From positions 1 to 34,617 of the forward strand of contig JAFYQP010000077.1 in assembly GCA_017559855.1 (NCBI GenBank): a stretch of DNA of 34,617 nt, written 5' to 3'. Source of the stretch: Clostridia bacterium (GTDB taxonomy: Bacteria; Bacillota; Clostridia; Oscillospirales; JAAYXM01). Positions 15,484 to 22,598 of the stretch are shown one piece after another. Each line of letters begins with the position of its first letter. The stretch's first letter is position 1. Made by a program: the position numbers and the translations under genes. The notes under the pieces were generated by a model, which did no database searches, was not told where the DNA came from, and was given only the letters and a program-made list of their open reading frames with translations.

Positions 15484-16035
15484 TTACTTTAACGAGTCGT
15501 TATAGTGTGCACGATCACCGCCGATGAATTTAGGACGGGTACGGGCACAGATAATGGGTGCCTCTCCTATGTTTTTAATGCTGAGTCGTACGGGAACTGC
15601 AACCTTTTGCAGGTGCATACCGATAAGAGTGCCGCCAATGTCAATTCCCGCTTGAGCACGGATTTCTTCAACCGCAACCGGATTTTCAAAGGTCTTGTAA
15701 GCGGTAGTGGCAAAACTTCCGCCCGCTTTGGGTTGGGGCACAACGTTTACAATCTCTCTGTTTTGTGCTTTTGCAACCTCTGCCTCAACAATGATTGCAC
15801 GGTTTAAATGCTCACAACACTGAGCAGCCAAGAAAATACCACGATTTTTGAGTTCGGGGTAAATTGCGTTAAATATTGCCTCGGCGGTGGGGAGGCTTGA
15901 GTCGGAGCCGATTTTCTTACCGCCAACCTCACTTGAACTGCAACCGATGACAAGAACGTCACCTTTTTTAAGTCCTGCAACTTCTATAAGTTCACAAACG
16001 GCACACTTTGCCTGATTTGCAATTGCTTCATACAT
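15484..16035 (-). CDS. YwlG-like protein (TIGR01440/DUF436 family)
   Basis: A 183-residue cytoplasmic protein of the conserved Firmicutes family that includes B. subtilis YwlG. The family signatures I recognise are VLVIGCSSSEVGGKKIG at ~32-48, CCEHLNRA, VVPQPKAGGSFAT, DIGGTLIGMHL, and the C-terminal RPKFIGGDRAHYN. The biochemical function is unknown; the conserved Cys, His and Gly-rich loops suggest an enzyme or cofactor-binding protein. The ATG at 16033-16035 has AAGGAG about 8 bases upstream; the in-frame GTG at 16044 lies inside that site and is rejected. It is followed by a terminator-like hairpin, then the SleL-like gene. Confidence 0.85.
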   Translation of the reverse strand: MYEAIANQAKCAVCELIEVAGLKKGDVLVIGCSSSEVGGKKIGSDSSLPTAEAIFNAIYPELKNRGIFLAAQCCEHLNRAIIVEAEVAKAQNREIVNVVPQPKAGGSFATTAYKTFENPVAVEEIRAQAGIDIGGTLIGMHLQKVAVPVRLSIKNIGEAPIICARTRPKFIGGDRAHYNDSLK

Positions 16036-16144
16036 AATAATCACTCCTTACACATTAATCATAACACTATATTTTAAAATAATCAAGGACAAGGTAAGCA
16101 CATACGATGTGGTATGCTTAAATATAATTTCTTGGGGTGAGAAA

Positions 16145-16966
16145 ATGATTATACATTTAAACAAACGGGGACTAATTTGCGGGATTTTGTGTATGGCACT
16201 TCTTTTTACCGCACGGTTTTTCCTTCCTGCCGATGAGGTTGCCGTAAACGGTGAAATCAAAGATTGGGGCCTTAGTTTTTCAAAACAAGGTGAGCCGCCG
16301 AGAGGCAACGCGGACTGTGAGTATTTAAAAAAATTTAACGCGTATTATTTAAACGAAGCGGGAGGTAATAAGATTTACCTGACCTTTGATGCGGGTTTTG
16401 AAAACGGGTATACCCCAAAAATTCTGGACGTGTTAAAAAAACACAATGCTCCCGCAACGTTTTTCGTTGTGGGAAATTATATTGACACATCTCCGGATTT
16501 AATTCGCCGTATGGTGAATGAAGGTCACGTCGTCGCAAACCACACAACAAGTCATCCGGATATGTCAAAAATTCGAGACATGGAGTCTTTTAAAAATGAA
16601 CTTTTAACTTTAGAGAAAAAATTTAAGGATCTAACCGGCAAAGATATGCCGAAAATCTACCGTCCGCCGCAGGGTAAATTCAACGAGGAAAACCTTAAAA
16701 TGGCAAAGGATTTAGGTTATAAAACCGTGTTCTGGAGCCTTGCCTATGTTGATTGGTATACGGATAACCAACCGTCACGGAATGAAGCAATGGAAAAACT
16801 TGTGCCAAGAATTCATCCGGGTGCCATTGTGCTCTTACACAGCACGTCAGGCACAAATGCGGAGATTTTAGATGAACTTCTCTCAAAATGGGAAAAAGCG
16901 GGATACGAAATTGCACCGCTTACCGACCTTGTTTATTCCCAGGACGCCCAAACTTCCGGACAGTAA
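16145..16966 (+). CDS. pdaA: PdaA-like polysaccharide deacetylase (spore cortex muramic lactam)
   Basis: A 273-residue exported or membrane-anchored deacetylase. An N-terminal hydrophobic segment (~11-26) is followed by the NodB-type domain. Visible motifs are TFDAGFENGYT (motif 1; Asp retained and Ala in the second Asp position, a difference also typical of PdaA), NHTTSHPD with the two metal-binding His, RPPQGKF, and FWSLAYVDWYTD plus HPGAIVLLHS near the end. The SLAYVDW and AFFVxGxY-like stretches match PdaA rather than general chitin deacetylases. PdaA acts on muramic acid residues to allow muramic-delta-lactam formation in spore cortex. The ATG at 16145 follows GGGGTGAG. Its 3' end overlaps the convergent ArsC-like gene by 34 bp. 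Confidence 0.87.
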   Translation: MIIHLNKRGLICGILCMALLFTARFFLPADEVAVNGEIKDWGLSFSKQGEPPRGNADCEYLKKFNAYYLNEAGGNKIYLTFDAGFENGYTPKILDVLKKHNAPATFFVVGNYIDTSPDLIRRMVNEGHVVANHTTSHPDMSKIRDMESFKNELLTLEKKFKDLTGKDMPKIYRPPQGKFNEENLKMAKDLGYKTVFWSLAYVDWYTDNQPSRNEAMEKLVPRIHPGAIVLLHSTSGTNAEILDELLSKWEKAGYEIAPLTDLVYSQDAQTSGQ

Positions 16967-17271
16967 CCAACGGTTACCTGTCGCCCGTTTCGCACGAAAG
17001 GTGCATTGTAAAGTGCGGGGTTTTCAAAGAGTTTGTCAATAACCGCCGCTTCATCGGCAAGATACGCAATGAAAGACTTTTCATATTCTTTTGAGTTTTT
17101 GTTAATCATTGCGTCAAGGCCTACCGCCGCTCTTACCGTTTCAAATTCACGTGGGGAAAGACCAAAACGGGCAAGGTCTATGTATTGGTATTTAATTCGG
17201 CGTTCTTTAAAATAACGCTCCGCCTTCTTCGTGTCAAAACTTTTAGGCATACCGTATATTTGAATATTCAT
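16933..17271 (-). CDS. ArsC/Spx-fold protein lacking the active-site cysteine
   Basis: A 112-residue thioredoxin-like protein of the ArsC/YffB/Spx superfamily. The opening strand and helix (IQIYGMPKSFDTKKAERYFKER) and the C-terminal APFVRNGRQVTVGY, containing the Arg expected in ArsC-like proteins, place it in the family. In the loop where family members carry a redox Cys (CxxC in Spx, single Cys in ArsC/YffB), this protein has Ser11 and no cysteine nearby; its only Cys is near the C-terminus. It is thus unlikely to be an arsenate reductase and may be a regulatory or degenerate member. It is transcribed leftward from a palindromic promoter shared with the hydrogenase maturation operon, and overlaps pdaA tail to tail. 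Confidence 0.75.
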   Translation of the reverse strand: MNIQIYGMPKSFDTKKAERYFKERRIKYQYIDLARFGLSPREFETVRAAVGLDAMINKNSKEYEKSFIAYLADEAAVIDKLFENPALYNAPFVRNGRQVTVGYCPEVWASWE

Positions 17272-17296
17272 AACACACCGCCTGATATTTTTTTAT

Positions 17297-17335
17297 TTTA
17301 GTATAGCATATTTAAAAATAATATGCTATACTAAA
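17297..17335. promoter_or_regulatory. Palindromic bidirectional promoter (extended -10 on both strands)
   Basis: Arms 17297-17312 (TTTAGTATAGCATATT) and 17320-17335 are a perfect 16-bp inverted repeat with a 7-nt centre. Each arm carries the extended -10 TGCTATACT, reading outward: 17324-17332 for the hyd operon (start near 17339) and 17300-17308 on minus for the ArsC-like gene (start near 17293). No good -35 is seen for either. The symmetry may also be a repressor operator. Confidence 0.6.
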
Positions 17336-17338
17336 GAA

Positions 17339-17450
17339 AATCTCCCCGATTTTTAAGATGTTTTTTACTTCTGCGAGAAAGGGGCGGAAACTTACCGTAG
17401 GATAACTATGCGTATTTTCGCCCTGTATTTATACAGGGCGTTTTTATTTT
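17339..17450 (+). promoter_or_regulatory. Structured leader with attenuator-like terminator before the hyd operon
   Basis: The ~120-nt leader folds in two exclusive ways. Structure 1 is a hairpin over 17382-17423: GGGCGGAAA pairs with TTTTCGCCC (9 pairs including one G-U), then TACCGTAG pairs with CTATG/GTA (one bulged C) around a GATAA loop. Structure 2 is an intrinsic terminator at 17419-17440 (arms CGCCCTGTA and TACAGGGCG) followed by TTTTTATTTT; its 5' arm reuses 17419-17423. A CCCC at 17344-17347 could pair with GGGG at 17381-17384 and free the terminator. The binding site GGAGG (17451-17455) follows the T run at once. It matches no riboswitch class I can recall. The ligand or trigger is unknown, and a constitutive small RNA is an alternative. 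Confidence 0.6.
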
Positions 17451-17460
17451 GGAGGTTAAA

Positions 17461-17721
17461 ATGGCTACAAGAATTGCACTTATAGGAATAATCGTTGAAA
17501 ATCCCGAAGCAACCGAGCGGTTAAACGCAATACTCCACGAGTATTCAAAGTACGTTGTGGGACGTATGGGCGTACCTTACCGTGAAAGAGGCGTCGCAAT
17601 AATTAGTATTATAATCGACGCAGAAAACAATGTAATAAGTGCCCTTTCGGGTAAATTGGGACAACTTGACGGTGTGCAGATTAAAACAATGTACGCAAAA
17701 GCGGGTGATGCGAGTGTGTAG
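17461..17721 (+). CDS. TM1266-type iron-only hydrogenase system regulator
   Basis: An 86-residue ACT/NikR-C-like protein. MATRIALIGIIVENPEATERLNAILHEY (in pieces), then VVGRMGVPYRERGVAIISIIIDA and GKLGQLDGVQIKTMYAK are typical of the small TM1266 family found beside [FeFe]-hydrogenase maturation genes. It has no DNA-binding domain of its own, so it may act as a small-ligand sensor; its mechanism is not established. The ATG at 17461 is chosen because GGAGG lies 5 bases before it; an in-frame TTG at 17449 falls in the terminator T run. It is the first gene of the operon, and its last codons overlap the hydE start. Confidence 0.88.
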   Translation: MATRIALIGIIVENPEATERLNAILHEYSKYVVGRMGVPYRERGVAIISIIIDAENNVISALSGKLGQLDGVQIKTMYAKAGDASV

Positions 17722-18667
17722 AGAAGAAATTATTTCAGCCCTTAACGCCCCTGACTTTACCGAATATTTCAAAAAAGCGGATGCGATGCGAAGAGAAGCC
17801 GTTGGCGATATCGTCCACTTAAGGGCAATTATTGAGTTTTCAAACCATTGTTTCAGAAACTGTGCGTACTGCGGCTTAAATTGCAAAAATAAAAGTTTGA
17901 AGCGATACAGAATGGAGCCTGAAGAGATAATTTCTTGCGGAAAAGAGGCGTGTTCGGCGGGATATAAGACTCTGGTGCTACAATCCGGCGAGGACAAGTT
18001 CTATACAAAGGAAATTATCGGGCAAATAGTGCAGGAACTTACATCTTGTGGCGTGACCGTAACGCTTAGTTGCGGTGAGAGGACGGATGATGAATACGCA
18101 TATTGGAGAGATTGCGGTGCGAAGAGATACCTTTTAAAGCACGAGACCGCAGATTCCAATCTTTATGCCGATTTGCATCCGGGATACACGCTTTCAGAAC
18201 GACTTTCCTGCCTTGAAGCAATTAAAAAGTTAGGGTATGAAACGGGAAGCGGATTTATGATAGGTCTTCCCGGCGAGTGTGCGGAAAGCATTGCCGATAA
18301 CATCATTCTTCTTGATAAACTGGATTGTGATATGGCGGGGATAGGCCCATTTATTCCTCATCCGGAGACCGAGATGAGAAATCACAAGGCGGGCTCGGTT
18401 ACAATCACTCAGAAGGCGGTTTCCCTTATCAGAATATTAAGACCGCATATGAACCTGCCTGCAACAACCGCACTTGGCGTACGTAACAAGGAAGCATACA
18501 CAGAGGCGTTTTCACGGGGTGCAAACGTTCTTATGAAGAAAGTAACACCTGCAAAATACCGCAGCCTTTACGAAATTTACCCAACAGAAATTAAAATTGC
18601 GGATATAAGAGACGAGAGGGCAAGTCTTTGTGAATTTATAAAATCACTTGGAAGAATTCCCGAATAG
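17708..18667 (+). CDS. hydE: [FeFe]-hydrogenase maturation radical SAM enzyme HydE
   Basis: A 319-residue radical SAM protein. The cluster-binding CxxxCxxC is in NHCFRNCAYCGLNC (~45-57). Other HydE/BioB-like segments follow: LVLQSGED, the KHETAD stretch (substrate-side region of HydE), SGFMIGLPGE, and IGPFIPHPET. HydE works in assembly of the hydrogenase H-cluster, downstream of HydG. The start is placed at ATG 17708 (MRVCREE), overlapping the end of the TM1266 gene by 14 bp; its binding site is weak, suggesting translational coupling. GTG 17714 in the same frame is an alternative. It is followed after 12 bp by hydG. Confidence 0.95.
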   Translation: MRVCREEIISALNAPDFTEYFKKADAMRREAVGDIVHLRAIIEFSNHCFRNCAYCGLNCKNKSLKRYRMEPEEIISCGKEACSAGYKTLVLQSGEDKFYTKEIIGQIVQELTSCGVTVTLSCGERTDDEYAYWRDCGAKRYLLKHETADSNLYADLHPGYTLSERLSCLEAIKKLGYETGSGFMIGLPGECAESIADNIILLDKLDCDMAGIGPFIPHPETEMRNHKAGSVTITQKAVSLIRILRPHMNLPATTALGVRNKEAYTEAFSRGANVLMKKVTPAKYRSLYEIYPTEIKIADIRDERASLCEFIKSLGRIPE

Positions 18668-18679
18668 GAGGAAGTATAA

Positions 18680-20092
18680 ATGTATAACAGCAAATCGAAA
18701 AATGCGGTGGAGTTTATCTGCCACGAGGAAATTTTAAATACTATTGAAAGAGTGAGCAAAGCGTCAAAAAACGCCGACAGGATTAAGGAAATCCTGGAAA
18801 AAGCCAAAGAATGCAAAGGTCTTGACTATGAGGCGGCGGCAACGCTTTTGATGTGTGAGGATGAGGACTTACTCTCTGAGATGTACGATATAGCAATGGA
18901 TATAAAGCGAAAAATATACGGTAACCGTATTGTTATGTTCGCACCGCTATATTTGTCTAACTACTGCGTAAACGGTTGCCGTTACTGCCCGTATCATTAC
19001 GGCAACTGTCACATTGCAAGAAAAAAACTCACGCAGGAGGAAATCCGCCGTGAGGTAATTGCCCTTCAGGATATGGGGCATAAGCGTCTTGCTTTAGAGA
19101 CCGGTGAGGATCCGAAAAATTCACCGATTGAATACGTTTTAGAGAGTATCAAGACAATTTACGGTATCCATCACAAAAACGGTGCAATCCGCCGTGTAAA
19201 CGTAAATATTGCGGCAACCACCGTTGAAAATTACAGAAAATTAAAGGAAGCGGGCATTGGAACCTATATCCTCTTCCAGGAAACCTATGACAAGGAGAGA
19301 TACGAATATCTCCATCCAACCGGACCTAAGCATAACTACGCATATCATACCGAGGCTATGGACCGTGCAATGGAAGGCGGTATTGACGACGTTGGTATCG
19401 GTGTACTTTTCGGCTTGTCCGATTACCGCTACGATTTCATCGGACTGCTTATGCACGCAAAGCATCTTGAAGACACCTTCGGTGTAGGACCGCACACCAT
19501 AAGTGTACCGAGAATCCGTCCCGCGGCAGACGTTGATTTAAACGAGTATCCCAATGCGATAGATGATAAACTTTTCAGAAAAATCGTTGCGATACTGCGA
19601 ATTGCGGTGCCGTATACAGGCCTTATAATTTCCACCCGTGAGTCGGAGGAATCCCGTGCAGACGTGCTTAAAGTAGGTGTGTCACAGATAAGCGGTGGCT
19701 CTTCCACAAGTGTTGGCGGCTATGTTGAAAAGGAGAAGGAGAACTCCTCCCAATTTGAGGTAAACGATACCCGAAGTTTAGACGAGATTGTAGGTTGGCT
19801 TGCAAAACTAGGCTATATGCCCTCATTCTGCACCGCGTGTTACCGTGAGGGCAGAACGGGTGACCGCTTTATGCAACTTGCAAAAACAGGTCAAATCGGA
19901 AACGTGTGTCAGGCAAATGCAATTATGACACTTAAGGAATATTTAGAGGATTACGCAAGTGACAAGACAAAGAAACTTGCGGAAGCACTCATTGAAAAGG
20001 AAACCGCAGACATCCCTAATGAAAAAGTAAAGGCATTGGTAATTGAGCACCTTAAGGATTTAGGCGACGGCAAGCGGGATTTCAGATTCTAA
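18680..20092 (+). CDS. hydG: [FeFe]-hydrogenase maturation enzyme HydG (tyrosine lyase)
   Basis: A 470-residue HydG of normal length. This radical SAM enzyme splits tyrosine and makes the Fe-CO-CN precursor of the H-cluster. The SAM-cluster motif CxxxCxxC is in NYCVNGCRYCPYH. The HydG-specific C-terminal cluster site is intact: CTAC, then exactly 22 residues, then the third Cys (CX2CX22C). Other conserved segments include LALETGEDP, ILFQETYDKERYEYLHP and QISGGSSTSVGGY. AGGAGG lies before the ATG. It sits between hydE and hydF in one operon with short gaps. Confidence 0.97.
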   Translation: MYNSKSKNAVEFICHEEILNTIERVSKASKNADRIKEILEKAKECKGLDYEAAATLLMCEDEDLLSEMYDIAMDIKRKIYGNRIVMFAPLYLSNYCVNGCRYCPYHYGNCHIARKKLTQEEIRREVIALQDMGHKRLALETGEDPKNSPIEYVLESIKTIYGIHHKNGAIRRVNVNIAATTVENYRKLKEAGIGTYILFQETYDKERYEYLHPTGPKHNYAYHTEAMDRAMEGGIDDVGIGVLFGLSDYRYDFIGLLMHAKHLEDTFGVGPHTISVPRIRPAADVDLNEYPNAIDDKLFRKIVAILRIAVPYTGLIISTRESEESRADVLKVGVSQISGGSSTSVGGYVEKEKENSSQFEVNDTRSLDEIVGWLAKLGYMPSFCTACYREGRTGDRFMQLAKTGQIGNVCQANAIMTLKEYLEDYASDKTKKLAEALIEKETADIPNEKVKALVIEHLKDLGDGKRDFRF

Positions 20093-20106
20093 AAGGGGGT
20101 TTGGCT

Positions 20107-21276
20107 ATGTCCCTTAACTCAACGCCGAATGCCGAGCGGCTACATATAGGAATTTTCGGCAAAAGAAATGCGGGAAAATCTACGCTTATAAACGCACTTA
20201 CCGGTCAGGAGGTTGCAATCACATCACCCTATGCGGGTACAACTGCAGATCCGGTACAAAAGGCGTGTGAAATTTACCCTATCGGCCCCTGCGTAATTAT
20301 TGACACGGCAGGGTTTGACGATGAGGGAGAGTTGGGCAGACTCCGTGTGGAGAAAACCCGTGAGGTTATTAAAAAATGCGACCTTGCGATTATGGTTTTC
20401 ACAGATGGGGATATTGATGCAGAACTTGCGTTTATTGAAGAAATTAAAGCACAAAAAGTTCCCGTAATATCCGTTGTAAATAAAATTGACATAGGAGAGC
20501 ACATATCGGATAGGTTAGAATGCCCGATTTTGGTAAGCGCACTTGAAAGCAGAGGTATTGAGGATTTGCGAAATGCGATAATCAAGGCACTTCCACCGGA
20601 TTTTAGTGCAATTTCTCTAACCGCACATCTTATAAAAGAGGGGGACACCGTACTTCTGGTTATGCCGCAGGATATCCAAGCACCCAAAGGTCGTCTTATT
20701 CTTCCGCAGGTGCAGACCATACGCAACTTATTGGATGAAAAATGCACCGTGGTATGTGCAACCGCAGAGGGTATGGAAAAGGCACTTTCCTCTTTGAAAG
20801 CACCGCCGAAACTTATCATCTGCGACTCGCAATGTTTTAAACCGGTATACGAAAAGAAACCGGAAAGTAGCCTTCTTACGTCTTTTTCCGTGCTTTTTGC
20901 AAGATATAAAGGTGATATTGATGCCTTTGAGGCGGGAGCCTCTGCCATTGACGCCCTAAAGCCGGGGGATCGTGTGCTAATTGCCGAAGCGTGTACGCAC
21001 AATGCACAGGACGGTGACATTGCACGGGTAAAAATTCCCAATCTGCTTCGCAAAAAAGTGGGGGGAGAACTTATAATTGATTTTGCTACCGGAACCTCTT
21101 TCGGAGATGATCTGGGGAAATATAAACTTATTATCCATTGCGGTGCTTGTATGTTTAACAGAAAATATGTGCTCTCCCGCATAGAGCAGGCCAAAAGGCA
21201 GGGTGTTCCCATAACAAATTACGGAATTGCCCTTGCAAAATTAACGGAAATTTTGCCATACGTTGAATTGAGGTAA
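20107..21276 (+). CDS. hydF: [FeFe]-hydrogenase maturation GTPase HydF
   Basis: A 389-residue GTPase and scaffold that carries the H-cluster precursor to the hydrogenase. The N-terminal G domain has GKRNAGKST (P-loop), DTAGFDD and NKID. A dimerisation domain follows, and the C-terminal cluster-binding motif is CTH (in EACTHN) with HCGAC ~50 residues later, matching the HydF CxH...HCxxC pattern. The start is ATG 20107, 7 bases after GGGGG; the in-frame TTG at 20101 is too close to that site. It lies 14 bp after hydG and 5 bp before tyrA. The hydrogenase structural gene hydA is not in the window. Confidence 0.96.
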   Translation: MSLNSTPNAERLHIGIFGKRNAGKSTLINALTGQEVAITSPYAGTTADPVQKACEIYPIGPCVIIDTAGFDDEGELGRLRVEKTREVIKKCDLAIMVFTDGDIDAELAFIEEIKAQKVPVISVVNKIDIGEHISDRLECPILVSALESRGIEDLRNAIIKALPPDFSAISLTAHLIKEGDTVLLVMPQDIQAPKGRLILPQVQTIRNLLDEKCTVVCATAEGMEKALSSLKAPPKLIICDSQCFKPVYEKKPESSLLTSFSVLFARYKGDIDAFEAGASAIDALKPGDRVLIAEACTHNAQDGDIARVKIPNLLRKKVGGELIIDFATGTSFGDDLGKYKLIIHCGACMFNRKYVLSRIEQAKRQGVPITNYGIALAKLTEILPYVELR

Positions 21277-21281
21277 GAAGT

Positions 21282-22121
21282 ATGAATATAGGAATAGTCG
21301 GCCTTGGCCTTATCGGAGCATCTATGGCAAAGGCGATAGAAAAAATGGGCGGAAACTTGGTTTTCGGTTATGATTTAAATCTTGATGTAATAGCCGCCGC
21401 AATTTCGGACAAGACCATTGACAGGGCGGGAAAAGATGAAGATTTACAGAGCCTTGACATGCTTTTCCTTGCACTTTATCCGAAGGATAGTATCGAATTT
21501 GTAAAGCGTAATAAGGATAAAATTGCAAAGGAATGTATCCTTTGCGATTTCGGCGGCGTTAAAAAGATCGTGTGTGATGAAATTTCAAAAATAGCAAAGG
21601 AAAAGGGTTTCCATTTTGTGGGCGGACACCCTATGGCAGGACGTGAACTCTCCGGCTATTTTGCGTCAAAAGGTGATCTTTTTGACGGGGCTAGTATGAT
21701 TTTAACTCCCGACGAGAGTGAAAAGGAGTGTGGGGAAAAACTTGCGGAGTTTTTTAAAAATCTTGGTTTTGGCAAGGTTGTGTTTACCACCCCTGAAAAT
21801 CACGACGATATGATAGCCTTTACCTCACAACTTGCCCACGTGGTTTCATCTGCATATATAAAAAGCCCTGAGGCATCACGCCACGAGGGTTACAGTGCGG
21901 GCAGTTATAAGGATTTAACACGTGTTGCACGGCTTAATGAGTTTATGTGGACGGAACTTTTTCTGGAAAACAGAGCACCTCTTGTGCGTGAAATCGACAC
22001 AATAATAAATCACCTTACCGAGTACAGAGAAGCAATTGCGGCCGGAGATGAAGAGCGGCTGTTTAATCTCTTAAAAGACGGTAGAGAGCGAAAAGAACAA
22101 ATTGACCAAGAAGTTGAATAA
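21282..22121 (+). CDS. tyrA: Prephenate dehydrogenase
   Basis: A 279-residue enzyme that converts prephenate to 4-hydroxyphenylpyruvate with NAD(P), the first committed step of tyrosine synthesis. The N-terminal Rossmann motif is GIVGLGLIGAS (GxGxxG). Family landmarks are FGGVKK, GGHPMAGRE with the catalytic His, and TSQLAHVVSSAY plus GSYKDLTRVA in the helical C-terminal half. No ACT or chorismate mutase domain is present. It begins 5 bp after hydF, so it belongs to the hydrogenase maturation operon. HydG consumes tyrosine, which gives the linkage a possible metabolic sense, though this is inference. It ends at a strong terminator. Confidence 0.93.
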   Translation: MNIGIVGLGLIGASMAKAIEKMGGNLVFGYDLNLDVIAAAISDKTIDRAGKDEDLQSLDMLFLALYPKDSIEFVKRNKDKIAKECILCDFGGVKKIVCDEISKIAKEKGFHFVGGHPMAGRELSGYFASKGDLFDGASMILTPDESEKECGEKLAEFFKNLGFGKVVFTTPENHDDMIAFTSQLAHVVSSAYIKSPEASRHEGYSAGSYKDLTRVARLNEFMWTELFLENRAPLVREIDTIINHLTEYREAIAAGDEERLFNLLKDGRERKEQIDQEVE

Positions 22122-22160
22122 AAATAAAACCCTGAGGGATTTCCCTCAGGGTTTTATTTT
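22121..22160. terminator. Strong bidirectional terminator between tyrA and mgsA
   Basis: An 18-bp perfect stem (22121-22138 with 22143-22160) has a core ACCCTGAGGG/CCCTCAGGGT, AT-rich outer arms and a 4-nt loop. The A/T tracts serve both directions. It ends the hyd-tyrA operon and the convergent minD-mgsA transcript. Confidence 0.9.
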
Positions 22161-22564
22161 TAATCTTTCGGGTTTACAATATCACGCCATGCGAAGTCGC
22201 CACGCTCTAAACCACGGACGAGAACTTCGGCGGTTGCCGCATTTGTTGCCACCGGAACGTTATGTACGTCGCAGAGGCGAAGGAGCGCCTGAACGTCCGG
22301 CTCGTGAGGCATTGCGGTAAGCGGATCACGGAAGAAAAGAACGAGGTCGATTTCGTTATATGCGATTCGGGCACCTATCTGCTGGTCGCCACCCTGTGGG
22401 CCGGATAAAAATCGTTTTATCTCAAGACCGGTTGCTTCACTGACCAATTTACTTGTGGTGCCGGTGCCGCAAATGCTGTGCTTAGAAAGAATTCCGCAAT
22501 AAGCAATGCAGAACTGAACCATAAGTTCTTTCTTTTTGTCATGAGCGATAATAGCAATATTCAT
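22160..22564 (-). CDS. mgsA: Methylglyoxal synthase
   Basis: A 134-residue MgsA, the cytoplasmic enzyme that turns dihydroxyacetone phosphate into methylglyoxal and phosphate. Key residues match E. coli MgsA at a constant offset of 11: Asp60 (in GPQGGDQQ), His87 and Asp90 (PHEPD). Phosphate-binding GTGTTSKL and the conserved [16 protein letters not shown] are present. The start is ATG 22562-22564. An in-frame ATG at 22582 lies on the GGAGGG site and has no binding site of its own, so it is rejected. Following minD in a small operon, an arrangement common in Clostridia, it ends at the shared terminator. Confidence 0.95.
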   Translation of the reverse strand: MNIAIIAHDKKKELMVQFCIAYCGILSKHSICGTGTTSKLVSEATGLEIKRFLSGPQGGDQQIGARIAYNEIDLVLFFRDPLTAMPHEPDVQALLRLCDVHNVPVATNAATAEVLVRGLERGDFAWRDIVNPKD

Positions 22565-22598
22565 TCTCTTTCTTCCCTCCATTTAAAGTGTCTTTTAT

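Noticed and set aside
16060-16144. Sporulation sigma-factor promoter for pdaA
   Set aside because: A CATAC/GTATG repeat and AT-rich sequence are present, but I could not find -35 and -10 elements with acceptable spacing for sigma-F or sigma-G.
17336-17450. Known riboswitch (SAM-I, preQ1, THF, ZTP, fluoride, c-di-GMP) in the hyd leader
   Set aside because: None of the conserved cores I know for these classes is present; I kept it as an unassigned leader instead.
20274-21212. Long minus-strand open frame (312 codons) opposite hydF
   Set aside because: It lies entirely antisense to hydF, whose GTPase and cluster motifs are unmistakable; the antisense translation is Ser/Arg-rich and has no recognisable domain.
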